Shown piece by piece: positions 14,905 through 22,842 of a stretch of 25,588 bases of DNA. The stretch lies in assembly GCA_020056155.1 (NCBI GenBank), contig JAGVII010000002.1, positions 1-25,588 of the forward strand, given 5' to 3'. The notes below the pieces were generated by a model. That model did not search any database and was not told the origin of the DNA. It saw only the letters and a program-made list of their open reading frames with translations. The DNA is from Afipia sp. GTDB lineage: Bacteria > Pseudomonadota > Alphaproteobacteria > Rhizobiales > Xanthobacteraceae. Every line of letters starts with the position of its first letter. The first letter of the stretch is position 1. The position numbers were made by a program, and so were the translations under genes.

Positions 14905-16719
14905 ATGAGCGACAGATTTCCTGAGATGACATTGCCGCAGGCGCTGCGTGAGAATGCCCGTGTCCATCCGAACCGGGTTGCTATCAGGCAGAAGAAATAC
15001 GGAATCTGGAATCCGTGTACCTGGAAAAACTACTATACCCGTGCCTGTCATATCGGACTCGGCTTCCGCGCGTTGGGACTGAGTGCAGGCGGTCATATCG
15101 GCATTCTGTCCGAGAATCGGATCGAATGGGTGCTGGCGCAGCTTGGCGCAAACATTATCGACGTTGTTGCAGTCGGGGTTTACCCCACCAGTCCGTCAAA
15201 CGAGGTCGCCTATGTGCTGGCGCATTCTGAATCCGAGATCATCGTGTGCGAGGATCAGGAGCAGGTCGATAAGGTTCTGGAACGCCGTGACGAACTGCCA
15301 AAGCTGCGGAGGATTATCGTCGTTGAAACCAAGGGCATCAGGGATTACCCGCCCGATCAAGTCATGTCGTTCGATGCGCTGGAAGCGCTTGGCGCCGACT
15401 TCGAGACGAGCCATGCCGCTTTGGTAGATGGCATCATCGATCGTCAACAGTTATCGCAGATCGGATTGATTATCTACACCTCCGGCTCCACCGGGAAGCC
15501 GAAAGGTGCAATGCTGAGCTACAAGAACATTCGGGCGCAGGCGATTGGTTGTGCGGATCGACTGGTTGTCGATCAGTCGGCAAGTGTTCTGTCCTATTTG
15601 CCGCTATGTCACGTCGCCGAGCAGATGACGACAGTGATGGTCCCGACGTATCTGGGCTCGTTGGTTAGTTTCGGAGAGTCAATCCGGACCGTGCAGGAGG
15701 ATCTGCGCGAGGTTGCACCAAGCGTGTTCCTCGGTGTGCCACGGATTTGGGAAAAACTGCATTCGTCGATCCACATCAAGCTGCTGGAGGCGGGACGCAT
15801 CCGGCGCGCGATATTTGAACGGGCCTATTCTGCTTGCGAGCCGTTTGCGGAGAAGAGTGCCACCGATCGAACGCTATCCGAAAAGCTCAAGTTTGCGTTG
15901 TCGTACTGGCTGATCTTCCGCCCACTGCAGAACTTCATTGGGCTGCGAAAGACCCGCATTGCCATGACCGGCGCTGCGCCGATCTCGCCCGCGATTGTGC
16001 ATTTCTTTCGCGCCATCGGGGTGCCGCTGATCGAGGTCTACGGCCTGACTGAAAGTGCGGGCATTGCGCTCGGGCAGGTGTTGTCTGACCGGCGGGTGGG
16101 GACAGTGGGTAATGGTATCGACCGGCTGGAAATAAAGCTCGGAGAGTCGAACGAGCTTCTTATTCGCGGAGATACGGTGTTTGCGGGTTACTACCGGAAC
16201 GAAGAGGCGACCAGGATGTCGATCCGCGACGGATGGCTGCACACCGGCGATGTCGCGGAATTCAAGGACGGCCATTTCCGCATTGTGGACAGGCTGAAGG
16301 ACATCATGATTACGGCGGGGGGAAAGAATCTCAGTCCGTCGGAGATCGAGAACATGGTGAAGTCGAGCGCGTTCATCAAGGAGTGCGTCGTCATCGGTGA
16401 CGCGCGCAAGTATGTCTCAGCGCTGATACAGATCGACTATGATCTTGCCGGGAAGTGGGCAGAGGAAAAGGGCGTCGCCTACACAAATTTCAAGAACCTC
16501 ACAGAGAACGACAGTCTTCGCGAGTTGATCCAGTCGGAGATCGATACGGCCAACGAGCAACTTGCCCAAGTTTCGCAAATCCGGAAATTTCATCTTCTGA
16601 CAAAGGAACTGGATCATGATGACGACGAAGTCACAGCGACAATGAAGGTTCGTCGCTTCAATGTTCAGAAGAAGTACGCTTCAGAGATCGAGGGTCTCTA
16701 TAGCCGACATGGTTCATGA
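14905..16719 (+). CDS. Long-chain acyl-CoA synthetase-like AMP-forming ligase
   Basis: This 604-residue protein is an ANL-superfamily adenylate-forming enzyme of the FAA1 type. It shows the P-loop IIYTSGSTGKPKGA (about 189-202), YGLTESAG (about 378), GWLHTGD (about 442), the hinge DRLKDIMITAGGKNLSPSEIE and a C-terminal TATMKVRR carrying the probable catalytic Lys. It converts a carboxylic acid, ATP and CoA to an acyl-CoA, AMP and pyrophosphate. ATG 14905 has GAGGA 5-6 bases upstream. Being 18 bases behind the last transporter gene, it probably activates the acid as it enters, trapping it in the cell. Family members near HAAT transporters act on fatty, aromatic or alicyclic acids; which one applies here is unknown. 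Confidence 0.9.
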   Translation: MSDRFPEMTLPQALRENARVHPNRVAIRQKKYGIWNPCTWKNYYTRACHIGLGFRALGLSAGGHIGILSENRIEWVLAQLGANIIDVVAVGVYPTSPSNEVAYVLAHSESEIIVCEDQEQVDKVLERRDELPKLRRIIVVETKGIRDYPPDQVMSFDALEALGADFETSHAALVDGIIDRQQLSQIGLIIYTSGSTGKPKGAMLSYKNIRAQAIGCADRLVVDQSASVLSYLPLCHVAEQMTTVMVPTYLGSLVSFGESIRTVQEDLREVAPSVFLGVPRIWEKLHSSIHIKLLEAGRIRRAIFERAYSACEPFAEKSATDRTLSEKLKFALSYWLIFRPLQNFIGLRKTRIAMTGAAPISPAIVHFFRAIGVPLIEVYGLTESAGIALGQVLSDRRVGTVGNGIDRLEIKLGESNELLIRGDTVFAGYYRNEEATRMSIRDGWLHTGDVAEFKDGHFRIVDRLKDIMITAGGKNLSPSEIENMVKSSAFIKECVVIGDARKYVSALIQIDYDLAGKWAEEKGVAYTNFKNLTENDSLRELIQSEIDTANEQLAQVSQIRKFHLLTKELDHDDDEVTATMKVRRFNVQKKYASEIEGLYSRHGS

Positions 16720-16820
16720 ACGGCCTCAACCTTCCATAGCTCTGCTCATTCGGCGTTGTGAATGATCACCGAAACCATCGTGTATAGACAAATAGAGTAC
16801 GGGTCTCGTCCGTTTCGGGC

Positions 16821-16836
16821 GTCCGACCTGTCGGAC
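16821..16836. promoter_or_regulatory. 16-bp palindrome before second acyl-CoA ligase
   Basis: GTCCGAC (16821-16827) and GTCGGAC (16830-16836) are perfect reverse complements around a 2-base centre, directly before the ribosome-binding site (GGAG at 16843-16846) of the gene at 16854. It is a possible operator. The half-site shares TGTCGG with the 7103-7132 palindrome, but the spacing differs, so the same regulator is only a guess. Confidence 0.4.
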
Positions 16837-16853
16837 AATCATGGAGTCAGGCT

Positions 16854-18503
16854 ATGAGCAGCCATCAGGGCCAATACAGCACTGGTCTGGACAAGAATGC
16901 CGCCAACTATGTGCCGCTGTCGCCACTGAACTTCCTTGCTCGCAGCGCCGCCGTCTATCCGGATCACGTTAGCACGGTCTACGAGAATCGCAGCTTCACC
17001 TGGGCGCAGACCTATGAGCGCTGCAAGCGCTTCGCGTCGTTTCTCGCCAAGCGCGGCATCCAGCGTGGCGACACCGTTGCGGTCATGCTGCCGAATATCC
17101 CGGCGATGAACGAGGCGCATTTTGCCGTGCCAATGGCTGGCGGCGTCCTCAACGCGCTTAACATCCGGCTCGACGCGGCTTCCATCGCATTCCAGCTCGA
17201 CCACGGCGGCGCAAAAATCATACTGGTCGATCCCGAGTTCTCCGGCGTGATCTCCGATGCGCTGAACCTGATGAAAGGCCCGAAACCGCTGGTGGTAGAC
17301 GTCGACGACGCGGCGTTTACCGGCGGCAAGCGCATTGGCGAACTCGAGTATGAAGCTGCGGTCGCGTCCGGCGATCCGGAGTTCGTGTGGCTGCAGCCGC
17401 AGGACGAATGGGACGCTATCGCGCTGGGCTATACATCCGGCACCACGGGCAATCCCAAGGGCGTCGTCACGCACTATCGCGGCGCGTATCTCAATGCTGT
17501 CAGTAATATCCTCGCGGGCAATCTCGGCACCCATCCGATCTATCTCTGGACGCTGCCGATGTTCCATTGCAACGGCTGGTGCTTTCCGTGGACGATCGCG
17601 GCGTCGGCCGGGATCAATGTGTGTTTGCGCAAGGTCGATCCAGCCAAGATTTTCGAGCTGATCAAGGCTCACGGCGTGACCCACATGTGCGGTGCGCCGA
17701 TCGTCTACAATACGCTGATCAACGCGCCGGACGCTCCCAAGGGCAGCGCTGCGAAATCCGTCGTCGGGCTGATCGCGGGCGCTGCGCCGCCTGTGGCCGT
17801 GCTGGAAGGCGCAGAGAGCATCGGTATCAAGCTTACTCACGTTTACGGCCTCACAGAGGTCTATGGCCCCGCCTCCGTTTGCGCCGAACAGCCCGGCTGG
17901 GATGATCTGCCGGCAGACCAGCGCGCCCAGCTGAAGCGCCGTCAGGGCGTGCCCTATCCGCTTCAGGAAGCCGTCACGGTACTTGATCCGGACACGATGC
18001 AGCCCGTACCACGTGATGGCGAAACCATCGGCGAGGTGATGATCCGCGGCAACATCGTCATGAAGGGCTACCTGAAGAACGAGAAGGCCACCAAGGAAGC
18101 TTTCGAGGGCGGCTGGTTTCACACCGGCGATCTGGGCGTGCTCGACACGGACGGTTACGTCATCATCAAGGACCGCTCCAAGGACATCATTATCTCGGGC
18201 GGCGAAAACATCTCGTCGGTCGAGGTCGAAGACGTCCTGTACAAGCATCCGGCGGTTCTGTTCGCCGCCGTGGTCGCCAAGCCGGACCCCAAATGGGGTG
18301 AGGTGCCCTGCGCCTTCGTCGAGCTGAAGGACGGCGCGACCGCAACCGAAGTGGAAATCCTGAGTTATTGCAAAGGCGTATTGCCGGGATTTAAATCGCC
18401 GAAGTCAGTGGTGTTCGGCGCGATCCCGAAGACGTCCACCGGCAAGATCCAGAAATTCGCGCTGCGCGATCAGGCAAATTCGGCGAAGGCGATTTTGGCG
18501 TAG
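16854..18503 (+). CDS. AMP-forming acyl-CoA synthetase (AlkK/DmdB-like)
   Basis: A 549-residue ANL-family ligase with GYTSGTTGNPKGVVTHYRGA (P-loop, about 191-210), LPMFHCNGWCFPW (acyl pocket region), HVYGLTEVYGP (about 330), GWFHTGDLG (about 420), DRSKDIIISGGENISSVEVE (hinge) and KTSTGKIQKF with the probable catalytic Lys near 532. The HCNGWCFPW motif and overall length match the medium-chain fatty acyl-CoA ligase AlkK and methylmercaptopropionyl-CoA ligase DmdB group. It is only distantly related to the neighbouring ligase, so this is not a simple tandem duplication. The 134-base gap before it, with a perfect palindrome at 16821-16836, suggests its own promoter. By eye, its codon use is more GC-rich than that of the genes on either side. 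Confidence 0.9.
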   Translation: MSSHQGQYSTGLDKNAANYVPLSPLNFLARSAAVYPDHVSTVYENRSFTWAQTYERCKRFASFLAKRGIQRGDTVAVMLPNIPAMNEAHFAVPMAGGVLNALNIRLDAASIAFQLDHGGAKIILVDPEFSGVISDALNLMKGPKPLVVDVDDAAFTGGKRIGELEYEAAVASGDPEFVWLQPQDEWDAIALGYTSGTTGNPKGVVTHYRGAYLNAVSNILAGNLGTHPIYLWTLPMFHCNGWCFPWTIAASAGINVCLRKVDPAKIFELIKAHGVTHMCGAPIVYNTLINAPDAPKGSAAKSVVGLIAGAAPPVAVLEGAESIGIKLTHVYGLTEVYGPASVCAEQPGWDDLPADQRAQLKRRQGVPYPLQEAVTVLDPDTMQPVPRDGETIGEVMIRGNIVMKGYLKNEKATKEAFEGGWFHTGDLGVLDTDGYVIIKDRSKDIIISGGENISSVEVEDVLYKHPAVLFAAVVAKPDPKWGEVPCAFVELKDGATATEVEILSYCKGVLPGFKSPKSVVFGAIPKTSTGKIQKFALRDQANSAKAILA

Positions 18504-18664
18504 TGCCTGTGCCGCAAAAGAATTTGCGAGCTTGGGTGGGCGTAATTCAGGTTCTGCTTCTATCGGTATGGCTTTCAGCCGCCTTGCCTCAGGTAAACTA
18601 TTTGGCGCCTTTCACTCTCGTGGGGGCGCGTGCAATCGGAGCAGCGCACTCAGCCGCGTCGTAA
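18503..18664 (+). CDS. Possible 53-residue single-helix membrane peptide
   Basis: A GTG at 18503 overlaps the stop codon of the acyl-CoA ligase and opens a 53-codon frame to TAA at 18662. It contains a long hydrophobic run (AWVGVIQVLLLSVWLSAALP then a second weaker stretch). The ribosome-binding site is poor and no family is recognised. It may be a fragment of a larger membrane protein or chance. Confidence 0.2.
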   Translation: MPVPQKNLRAWVGVIQVLLLSVWLSAALPQVNYLAPFTLVGARAIGAAHSAAS

Positions 18665-18786
18665 TCGGCATGCGTCGTGCGCATTAACGAAACATTTGAA
18701 GCGGATGGCAGCGATAGTTTCGCGTCCTCGTCGGAGGATTGGTGTTGTTGGCTTTAGATCAAATTCGAAATCGTGAAAAATCTGAG

Positions 18787-19857
18787 ATGGATAAAATGGC
18801 AAACTATAAAATCCTGATACTTGGCGCATCATACGGATCACTGCTCGCTTCGAAAATCATGTTTGGAGGCCATTCGGTTACGCTTGTTTGTTTGCCGGCT
18901 GAAGCTGATCTAATTAATAGCGAGGGCTTCCGTGTGAGAATGCCCATTCGCGGACAAGATCCGATTGTCATCGACTCCCGTGAATTACCCGGCGAGGTAT
19001 CTGCCGCAGATCCCGATGATGTTAATCCGGAGCAGTTCGATCTGATCGGCTTGGCGATGCAGGAGCCGCAGTATGGTACGCAAGGTGTCCGCGGGCTGCT
19101 TGAGCGGATTGCTGCATCCCGGGTTCCGTGCATGTCCATTATGAACATGCCTCCACTTCCGTATATTAAGCGCATCAAGAGTGTCTTATCCCAAACCGTA
19201 GAGGCGGCTTATACCGATCCGTCCGTTTGGAGCGGCTTTGAATCCGGAGCGCTGACGCTGTGCAGTCCGGATCCCCAAGCGGTTCGTCCTCCAGATGAGA
19301 GGCCGAATATATTGCAAGTAACGCTGCCAACAAATTTCAAGGTAGCGAGATTCGATAACGAGAAAAGTGATGCGATCCTCGAACGACTTGAACGAGACAT
19401 TGACGCCGCTCGTTTCGGAACTGGCAATATTGAGATCCCGGTAAAATTGCGAGTTCATCAATCAATATTTGTGCCGCTGGCAAAATGGTCGATGTTGCTT
19501 GCTGGAAACTATCGTTGCGTGACACAGGATGGTATGCGAACTGCGGAGCAAGCTGTGCACTCCAATCTCGATGAAACGAGGTCGGTTTATGAGTTTGTCG
19601 CGGACGTTTGCGTTGCTCTGGGGGCTTCACGCGAAGAGCTTGTGACCTTTACAAAATATGCTGATGCGGCCAGGAGTTTGTCACGTCCTGCGTCGGTTGC
19701 AAGAGCGCTCAATAGCGGTGCTGTAAATGTCGAAAGAGCCGATAAACTCGTGCAGTTGCTGGCGCGACAAAAGGGCATGTGTCATCCTGTGGTCGATAGC
19801 ATTGTAGAGTTAGTCGACCATCGCCTGAATGCGAATCGGACCCACCCCAAGCAATAA
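18787..19857 (+). CDS. Ketopantoate reductase-like (ApbA/PanE-type) Rossmann protein
   Basis: The product from ATG 18787 has 356 residues. It starts MDKMANYKILILGASYGSLL followed by ASKIMFGGHSVTLVCLP, a Rossmann strand-loop-helix of the ApbA/PanE kind. The usual GxGxxG reads GASYGS, with Ser at the second Gly. After a central region comes an all-helical C-terminal domain (VPLAKWSMLLAGNYRC..., REELVTFTKYADAARSLSRP). It is longer than true PanE (about 300) and is unlikely to be the pantothenate enzyme. Substrate is unknown. Start is uncertain: GGAGG at 18733-18737 sits just before GTG 18742 and TTG 18745, which would add about 15 residues; ATG 18787 and 18796 put the Rossmann fold at the usual distance. 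By eye, base composition is more AT-rich than in the ligase upstream, suggesting transfer. Confidence 0.65.
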   Translation: MDKMANYKILILGASYGSLLASKIMFGGHSVTLVCLPAEADLINSEGFRVRMPIRGQDPIVIDSRELPGEVSAADPDDVNPEQFDLIGLAMQEPQYGTQGVRGLLERIAASRVPCMSIMNMPPLPYIKRIKSVLSQTVEAAYTDPSVWSGFESGALTLCSPDPQAVRPPDERPNILQVTLPTNFKVARFDNEKSDAILERLERDIDAARFGTGNIEIPVKLRVHQSIFVPLAKWSMLLAGNYRCVTQDGMRTAEQAVHSNLDETRSVYEFVADVCVALGASREELVTFTKYADAARSLSRPASVARALNSGAVNVERADKLVQLLARQKGMCHPVVDSIVELVDHRLNANRTHPKQ

Positions 19858-19888
19858 TAGGGGTGAGGCAGGAATATCGTGCGTCGCG

Positions 19889-20122
19889 TTACGGATAAAA
19901 TACGCCGCCCGTCGCACGCTGTGGAGCATCATTCCTTTCAGGCAGTGGAATGAACTCAGCCTCGTTACCTGGCATGGTATCAAACCGTTCCTTGGCCCAC
20001 TCTTCCTTAGCGGCCTCGATCCGCTCGAGCGAGGAAACGGAATTCCACCAGATGTAACGGGGACCCTCCATCGGTACACCGCCAAACAGCATGGAACGGG
20101 CCTCTGACGTGGCCGTGACTTG
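19889..20122 (-). pseudogene. Relic of a pirin-family protein (C-terminal part)
   Basis: On the minus strand about 78 codons read VTATSEARSMLFGGVPMEGP, RYIWWNSVSSLERIEAAKEE and WAKERFDTMPGNEAEFIPLP. This is the C-terminal cupin end of pirin-like proteins, whose usual form is [30 protein letters not shown]. One residue of the [10 protein letters not shown] segment is missing. A TGA interrupts the frame a few codons upstream and no upstream cupin core is found, so it is a broken gene. Functional pirins include quercetinases and redox-sensing cofactors; this fragment is presumably inert. Confidence 0.75.
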
Positions 20123-20278
20123 GAATGCCGAAGCTCATCGGAGCTGATATTGCGAGGCTACCGCGCAGGCTGCCATGCCCCAGGCCACGCTCGATCTTGA
20201 CTACAATGAGTGGCTCGCTCATGAGCCTTCGAGAGAAGAAACACTTTGATCATGATCAGCTGGCTGAGCACTCAGTGA

Positions 20279-20584
20279 TCGACGAATCGCGAAGCTCATG
20301 AATTCCTGTTACCATCAGATAATTCACTGATTCCTAAACAGCTGCGTGACCCCGCTTCGGCGACTTTCGGCAAGGTCAACGCTCATACAGATCGGAAATA
20401 CCAGGGAAAGCCAGTGACGGCCGTTTGCGGAGCCGTGAATGCAAAGAACGGGTTCGGCGGTTACACTGGAATGAAACAATTCGTTCTGATCGCTGAAACG
20501 AACTCGTTGGTTTTGGACAACGAAAACGATAATTCTGAATTCGTCGAGCTCTGGAATTCGCTCTGCGCTGGGAAGCGCAACTGA
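20279..20584 (+). pseudogene. 5'-truncated conserved small protein (VNAKNGFGGYTG type)
   Basis: An open frame of 101 codons without an ATG, GTG or TTG start ends at TGA 20582. From about 20336 it reads KQLRDPASATFGKVNAHTDR, then VTAVCGAVNAKNGFGGYTGM, and ends near SEFVELWNSLCAGKRN. This matches a common proteobacterial family of small exported proteins with 'LKDPxSAxFG ... VCGxVNAKNxFGGYxG ... W' that I recall only as hypothetical. The N-terminal signal or lipoprotein part is absent, and the bases before 20300 do not resemble it. The frame is otherwise intact, so truncation is probably recent. Confidence 0.6.
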
Positions 20585-20597
20585 CCCAGATTCGTGT

Positions 20598-20614
20598 AAT
20601 GACGCGTTATGGAA
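20598..20614. repeat. 17-bp repeat, copy 2 (first copy at 5748-5764)
   Basis: AATGACGCGTTATGGAA, identical to 5748-5764, lies between the stop of the small truncated gene (20584) and the end of the transposase relic (20647). With the preceding TGT it reads TGTAATGACG..., which would suit the outer end of an insertion sequence. This is inferred from position, not from a matched second end. Confidence 0.5.
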
Positions 20615-20646
20615 TTTCGAGGAAATGTTTCAAAAGCAAAGCAGCG

Positions 20647-20799
20647 TACCCGCACGTAATGGTGATGAAGCCCGCCAAGGATGGCGTATGACTTGATGCT
20701 TCCGGTCCGAGAAACTGGCGCATCTTTATCCAATGATCGGCGCGTTCTGATGTCGTTGTAATAGCGTGCGTAGGATCGCAGCATCCGGCGCAGATGCAC
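20647..20799 (-). pseudogene. Relic of a DDE (rve-type) transposase, C-terminal end
   Basis: Fifty-one minus-strand codons read HLRRMLRSYARYYNDIRTRR, SLDKDAPVSRTGSIKSYAIL and GGLHHHYVRV. This is the C-terminal end of integrase-core transposases common in Bradyrhizobiaceae (usual form 'YYNxxRTHRSLDKDAP ... GGLHHxYVR'). Nothing of the catalytic core is present. The frame runs back only about four codons to the TAG stop of the porin gene at 20812-20814, so the element is cut exactly at the porin end. It marks a rearrangement breakpoint. Confidence 0.78.
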
Positions 20800-20811
20800 C
20801 GAACGACGTCT

Positions 20812-22173
20812 CTAATAAGCAATCGTCGTTCGCAATCCGAATATGGCGCCGTTCCTGATTGGCCTCTCCGGCGCATAGGGATCAGATATACGGCCTCCGG
20901 GATGGAGCACATATTGAAAGGTCGGTTGAAGGGTCCAGCCGGGCTTGATCTGGGCTTGGTAGCTCAATTCGATTGTCATCTCGTAGTCACGGATTGGTCG
21001 CTCTGTTCCTGAAAAGGCAATCATATCGTGATCGAAGGCCCGAGCCTGATCGGAAATATTCACATAGATGAAACTTGCGCCGAACCTGTCATCGGGACGG
21101 CTGGGGATCATGCCGCAAAAAACAATTCCGGCATCGAGAAAGAAGTTCACGAGGCTGCGGTCGGAGGGAGTTGCCGAAACACGGCTGAAGACGCTGACGC
21201 CGCTGTCCGGTCCGCTGCCCTCAGGGCGATAGATTTGCTGATCGATAACGCCGTAAATGCCGGTGGCGCCCCGAAATTGACGGGCGATGCCGTTGCTCAG
21301 GGGGTGAGCGAGCGATACCCCGCTGGGGTCGAATCTCTGGTGGTCGAACATTCCAAAATGATGCCATGCGCCCAACCGCAGGATTCCAGCGAGTCCCTCA
21401 GCATCCTTTCCCTGATTATAGCGGTATTGAATCTCACCCATCAGCAATGGCGGGTCGTTGACCCGAAAATTGGTCCCGGTGCGGTTGATGGTTCCTTGGT
21501 CGCCGGGGTTCCCGTTGAATAGTGCGAGCAGTGCAGACCAGCTCTTGTCGGGATCAAATCTCAAACGCACGCCTGGCGTGGCAAGAGGATAGGCTGGTCC
21601 GCCGCTGGGCAAATTGGCGCCTGTGATCGTGGGCCAGTCGCTGCTCAGAAACATCTTGCTGTAGTCGCTAACGAAGAACTCTGTATCGGCCGCGAGCTGA
21701 CCGAAGCGGAAGCCGAACCGGTCATCGAAGAATTTTTTTTCAAGCCACAGTTCGGAAAGGCGCGTTGAAGGAACAGCCTCGATGTTGCTGATCGTGATCA
21801 GGCTATTGAAGTGGTTGCCGCGCATTCCCGATGTGCGATGAATTTGAAAGGCGTTGCCGAAGAAGCTCAGGCCCTGCCATCCAGCAAGCCTCTCGAAATC
21901 GATGGCGGTAAAAGCCTCAAGTTTGCCTTCATACAGTCCGCCGCGACGCATGCCACCGGACTCATTTCCGAGCACCTCTCCAGTATAAATCAGACCGTAA
22001 GTAATTCCGTGTTGAGCGAGCCATTTGCGGCTTCCTGTTGGATCACCGCTGGCCGCCATGCTTGTAGCGATCGACAAGGGCGGGATGCCATCGACAGGAA
22101 CGGGCTCCGCCATCGCCGGCTCGGCCATCATGACGGCCGCGATGACAGAAACATTCAGCTTCAATTTTCGCAC
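20812..22173 (-). CDS. OprB-family outer-membrane porin
   Basis: The 453-residue protein begins with a signal peptide (MRKLKLNVSVIAAVMMAEPA, probable cleavage after AMA). The remainder is a beta-rich sequence with OprB hallmarks: WLAQHGITYGLIYTGEVLGN, a LSELWLEKKFFDDRFGFRFG strand pair, FVSDYSKMFLSSDW, LRFDPDKSWSALLALFNGNP and the ending LHPGGRISDPYAPERPIRNG... with C-terminal aromatic Tyr. OprB porins are 16-stranded sugar-selective channels, but the context here (Irr-like regulators, SitABC and a shared 17-bp box) points to a metal-related role. The start is GTG at 22173-22171 with AAGAAAG about 9 bases upstream. Stop TAG is followed directly by a transposase relic. Length is normal for the family, so the gene seems intact. 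Confidence 0.88.
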   Translation of the reverse strand: MRKLKLNVSVIAAVMMAEPAMAEPVPVDGIPPLSIATSMAASGDPTGSRKWLAQHGITYGLIYTGEVLGNESGGMRRGGLYEGKLEAFTAIDFERLAGWQGLSFFGNAFQIHRTSGMRGNHFNSLITISNIEAVPSTRLSELWLEKKFFDDRFGFRFGQLAADTEFFVSDYSKMFLSSDWPTITGANLPSGGPAYPLATPGVRLRFDPDKSWSALLALFNGNPGDQGTINRTGTNFRVNDPPLLMGEIQYRYNQGKDAEGLAGILRLGAWHHFGMFDHQRFDPSGVSLAHPLSNGIARQFRGATGIYGVIDQQIYRPEGSGPDSGVSVFSRVSATPSDRSLVNFFLDAGIVFCGMIPSRPDDRFGASFIYVNISDQARAFDHDMIAFSGTERPIRDYEMTIELSYQAQIKPGWTLQPTFQYVLHPGGRISDPYAPERPIRNGAIFGLRTTIAY

Positions 22174-22194
22174 GGAACAAATTCTTTCTTGCTA

Positions 22195-22211
22195 TTGAGA
22201 CTTAATCGCAT
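22195..22211. promoter_or_regulatory. Metal-regulator box in front of the porin gene
   Basis: TTGAGACTTAATCGCAT on the + strand matches the reverse complement of the box at 23365-23381 (TTGCGACTTACTCGCAA) at 14 of 17 positions. It lies 22 bases upstream of the porin start codon, a position where a bound repressor would block transcription or initiation. It is a weaker palindrome than the two boxes at 23.4 kb. Confidence 0.55.
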
Positions 22212-22338
22212 GAAGGGAACGGAGGTTTTCCTTCTGCGGGTTGCCCGACGAGATTTGTCTACGGGTTAGCTGCTGTGGGGCTGGGTGGAGGGCGTCTGAG
22301 AAGTATCGACGAGGGCCGGCTGGACAGGCATCGCCGCA

Positions 22339-22842
22339 TCATCGAGGGGAGTGACCCGCTTCTTTGTCCTGATGCGGTTGGATGCGCTTGAGGCGGATCA
22401 CAACATCGACCTTGGTGATCGCATAGCCTTCAGGAGGAACAGGAAGGCGATCGAGACAGATTGATCCTCGTGGAATGTCGATGATCCGGTCTTCCGTCTC
22501 GACGTAGAAATGATGATGGTCGCCGGCGTCCGTGTCGAAATGAGTCCGCATGCCATCAACGGAGACGCGACGAAGCAGCCCGGCATCGGCGAACTGATTG
22601 AGCGCGTTGTAGACGGTCGCTAGTGAGAGCGAAGCGCCGGTATCGAGCGCCTCCTGGTGAAGGCCGTCAGCCGTTACATGGCGGTGTTCGCCGCGAAAGA
22701 GAAGTACTCCGAGCGTCATGCGTTGTCGTGTTGGTCGCAGGCCGGCGGTATTGAGAATGGATTCAATCTCATCGGCCGACCGAACGACACGAGGGTTTTC
22801 CGCCTGCATGCGCAGTCTTAAGTCGTGTGGAACAAAGAGCAT
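22339..22842 (-). CDS. Fur-family regulator, Irr-like (second of a tandem pair)
   Basis: The 167-residue protein follows the Irr consensus: GLRPTRQRMTLGVLLFRGEH (winged-helix start), SLATVYNALNQFADAGLLRR (recognition helix), VSVDGMRTHFDTDAGDHHHF with the HHH cluster at 109-111, and PVPPEGYAITKVDVVIRLKR. In rhizobia Irr is an iron-responsive regulator controlled by heme; the His cluster is one heme site. The Cys-Pro heme regulatory motif near the N-terminus of Bradyrhizobium Irr is absent. It starts at ATG 22842, 44 bases after the stop of the upstream Irr-like gene, so both are probably one transcript. The porin gene follows 165 bases further on the same strand. It could be the main Irr of the genome or a paralogue; the sequence cannot decide. 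Confidence 0.85.
   Translation of the reverse strand: MLFVPHDLRLRMQAENPRVVRSADEIESILNTAGLRPTRQRMTLGVLLFRGEHRHVTADGLHQEALDTGASLSLATVYNALNQFADAGLLRRVSVDGMRTHFDTDAGDHHHFYVETEDRIIDIPRGSICLDRLPVPPEGYAITKVDVVIRLKRIQPHQDKEAGHSPR

Noticed and set aside
16756..16788. TTGTGA and TATAGA as a promoter for the second ligase
   Set aside because: The spacing is 21 bases, too long for a standard sigma-70 promoter.
16839..18248. 469-codon minus-strand open frame
   Set aside because: It is the antisense shadow of the second acyl-CoA ligase, whose family motifs are all on the + strand; the antisense product matches no fold I know.
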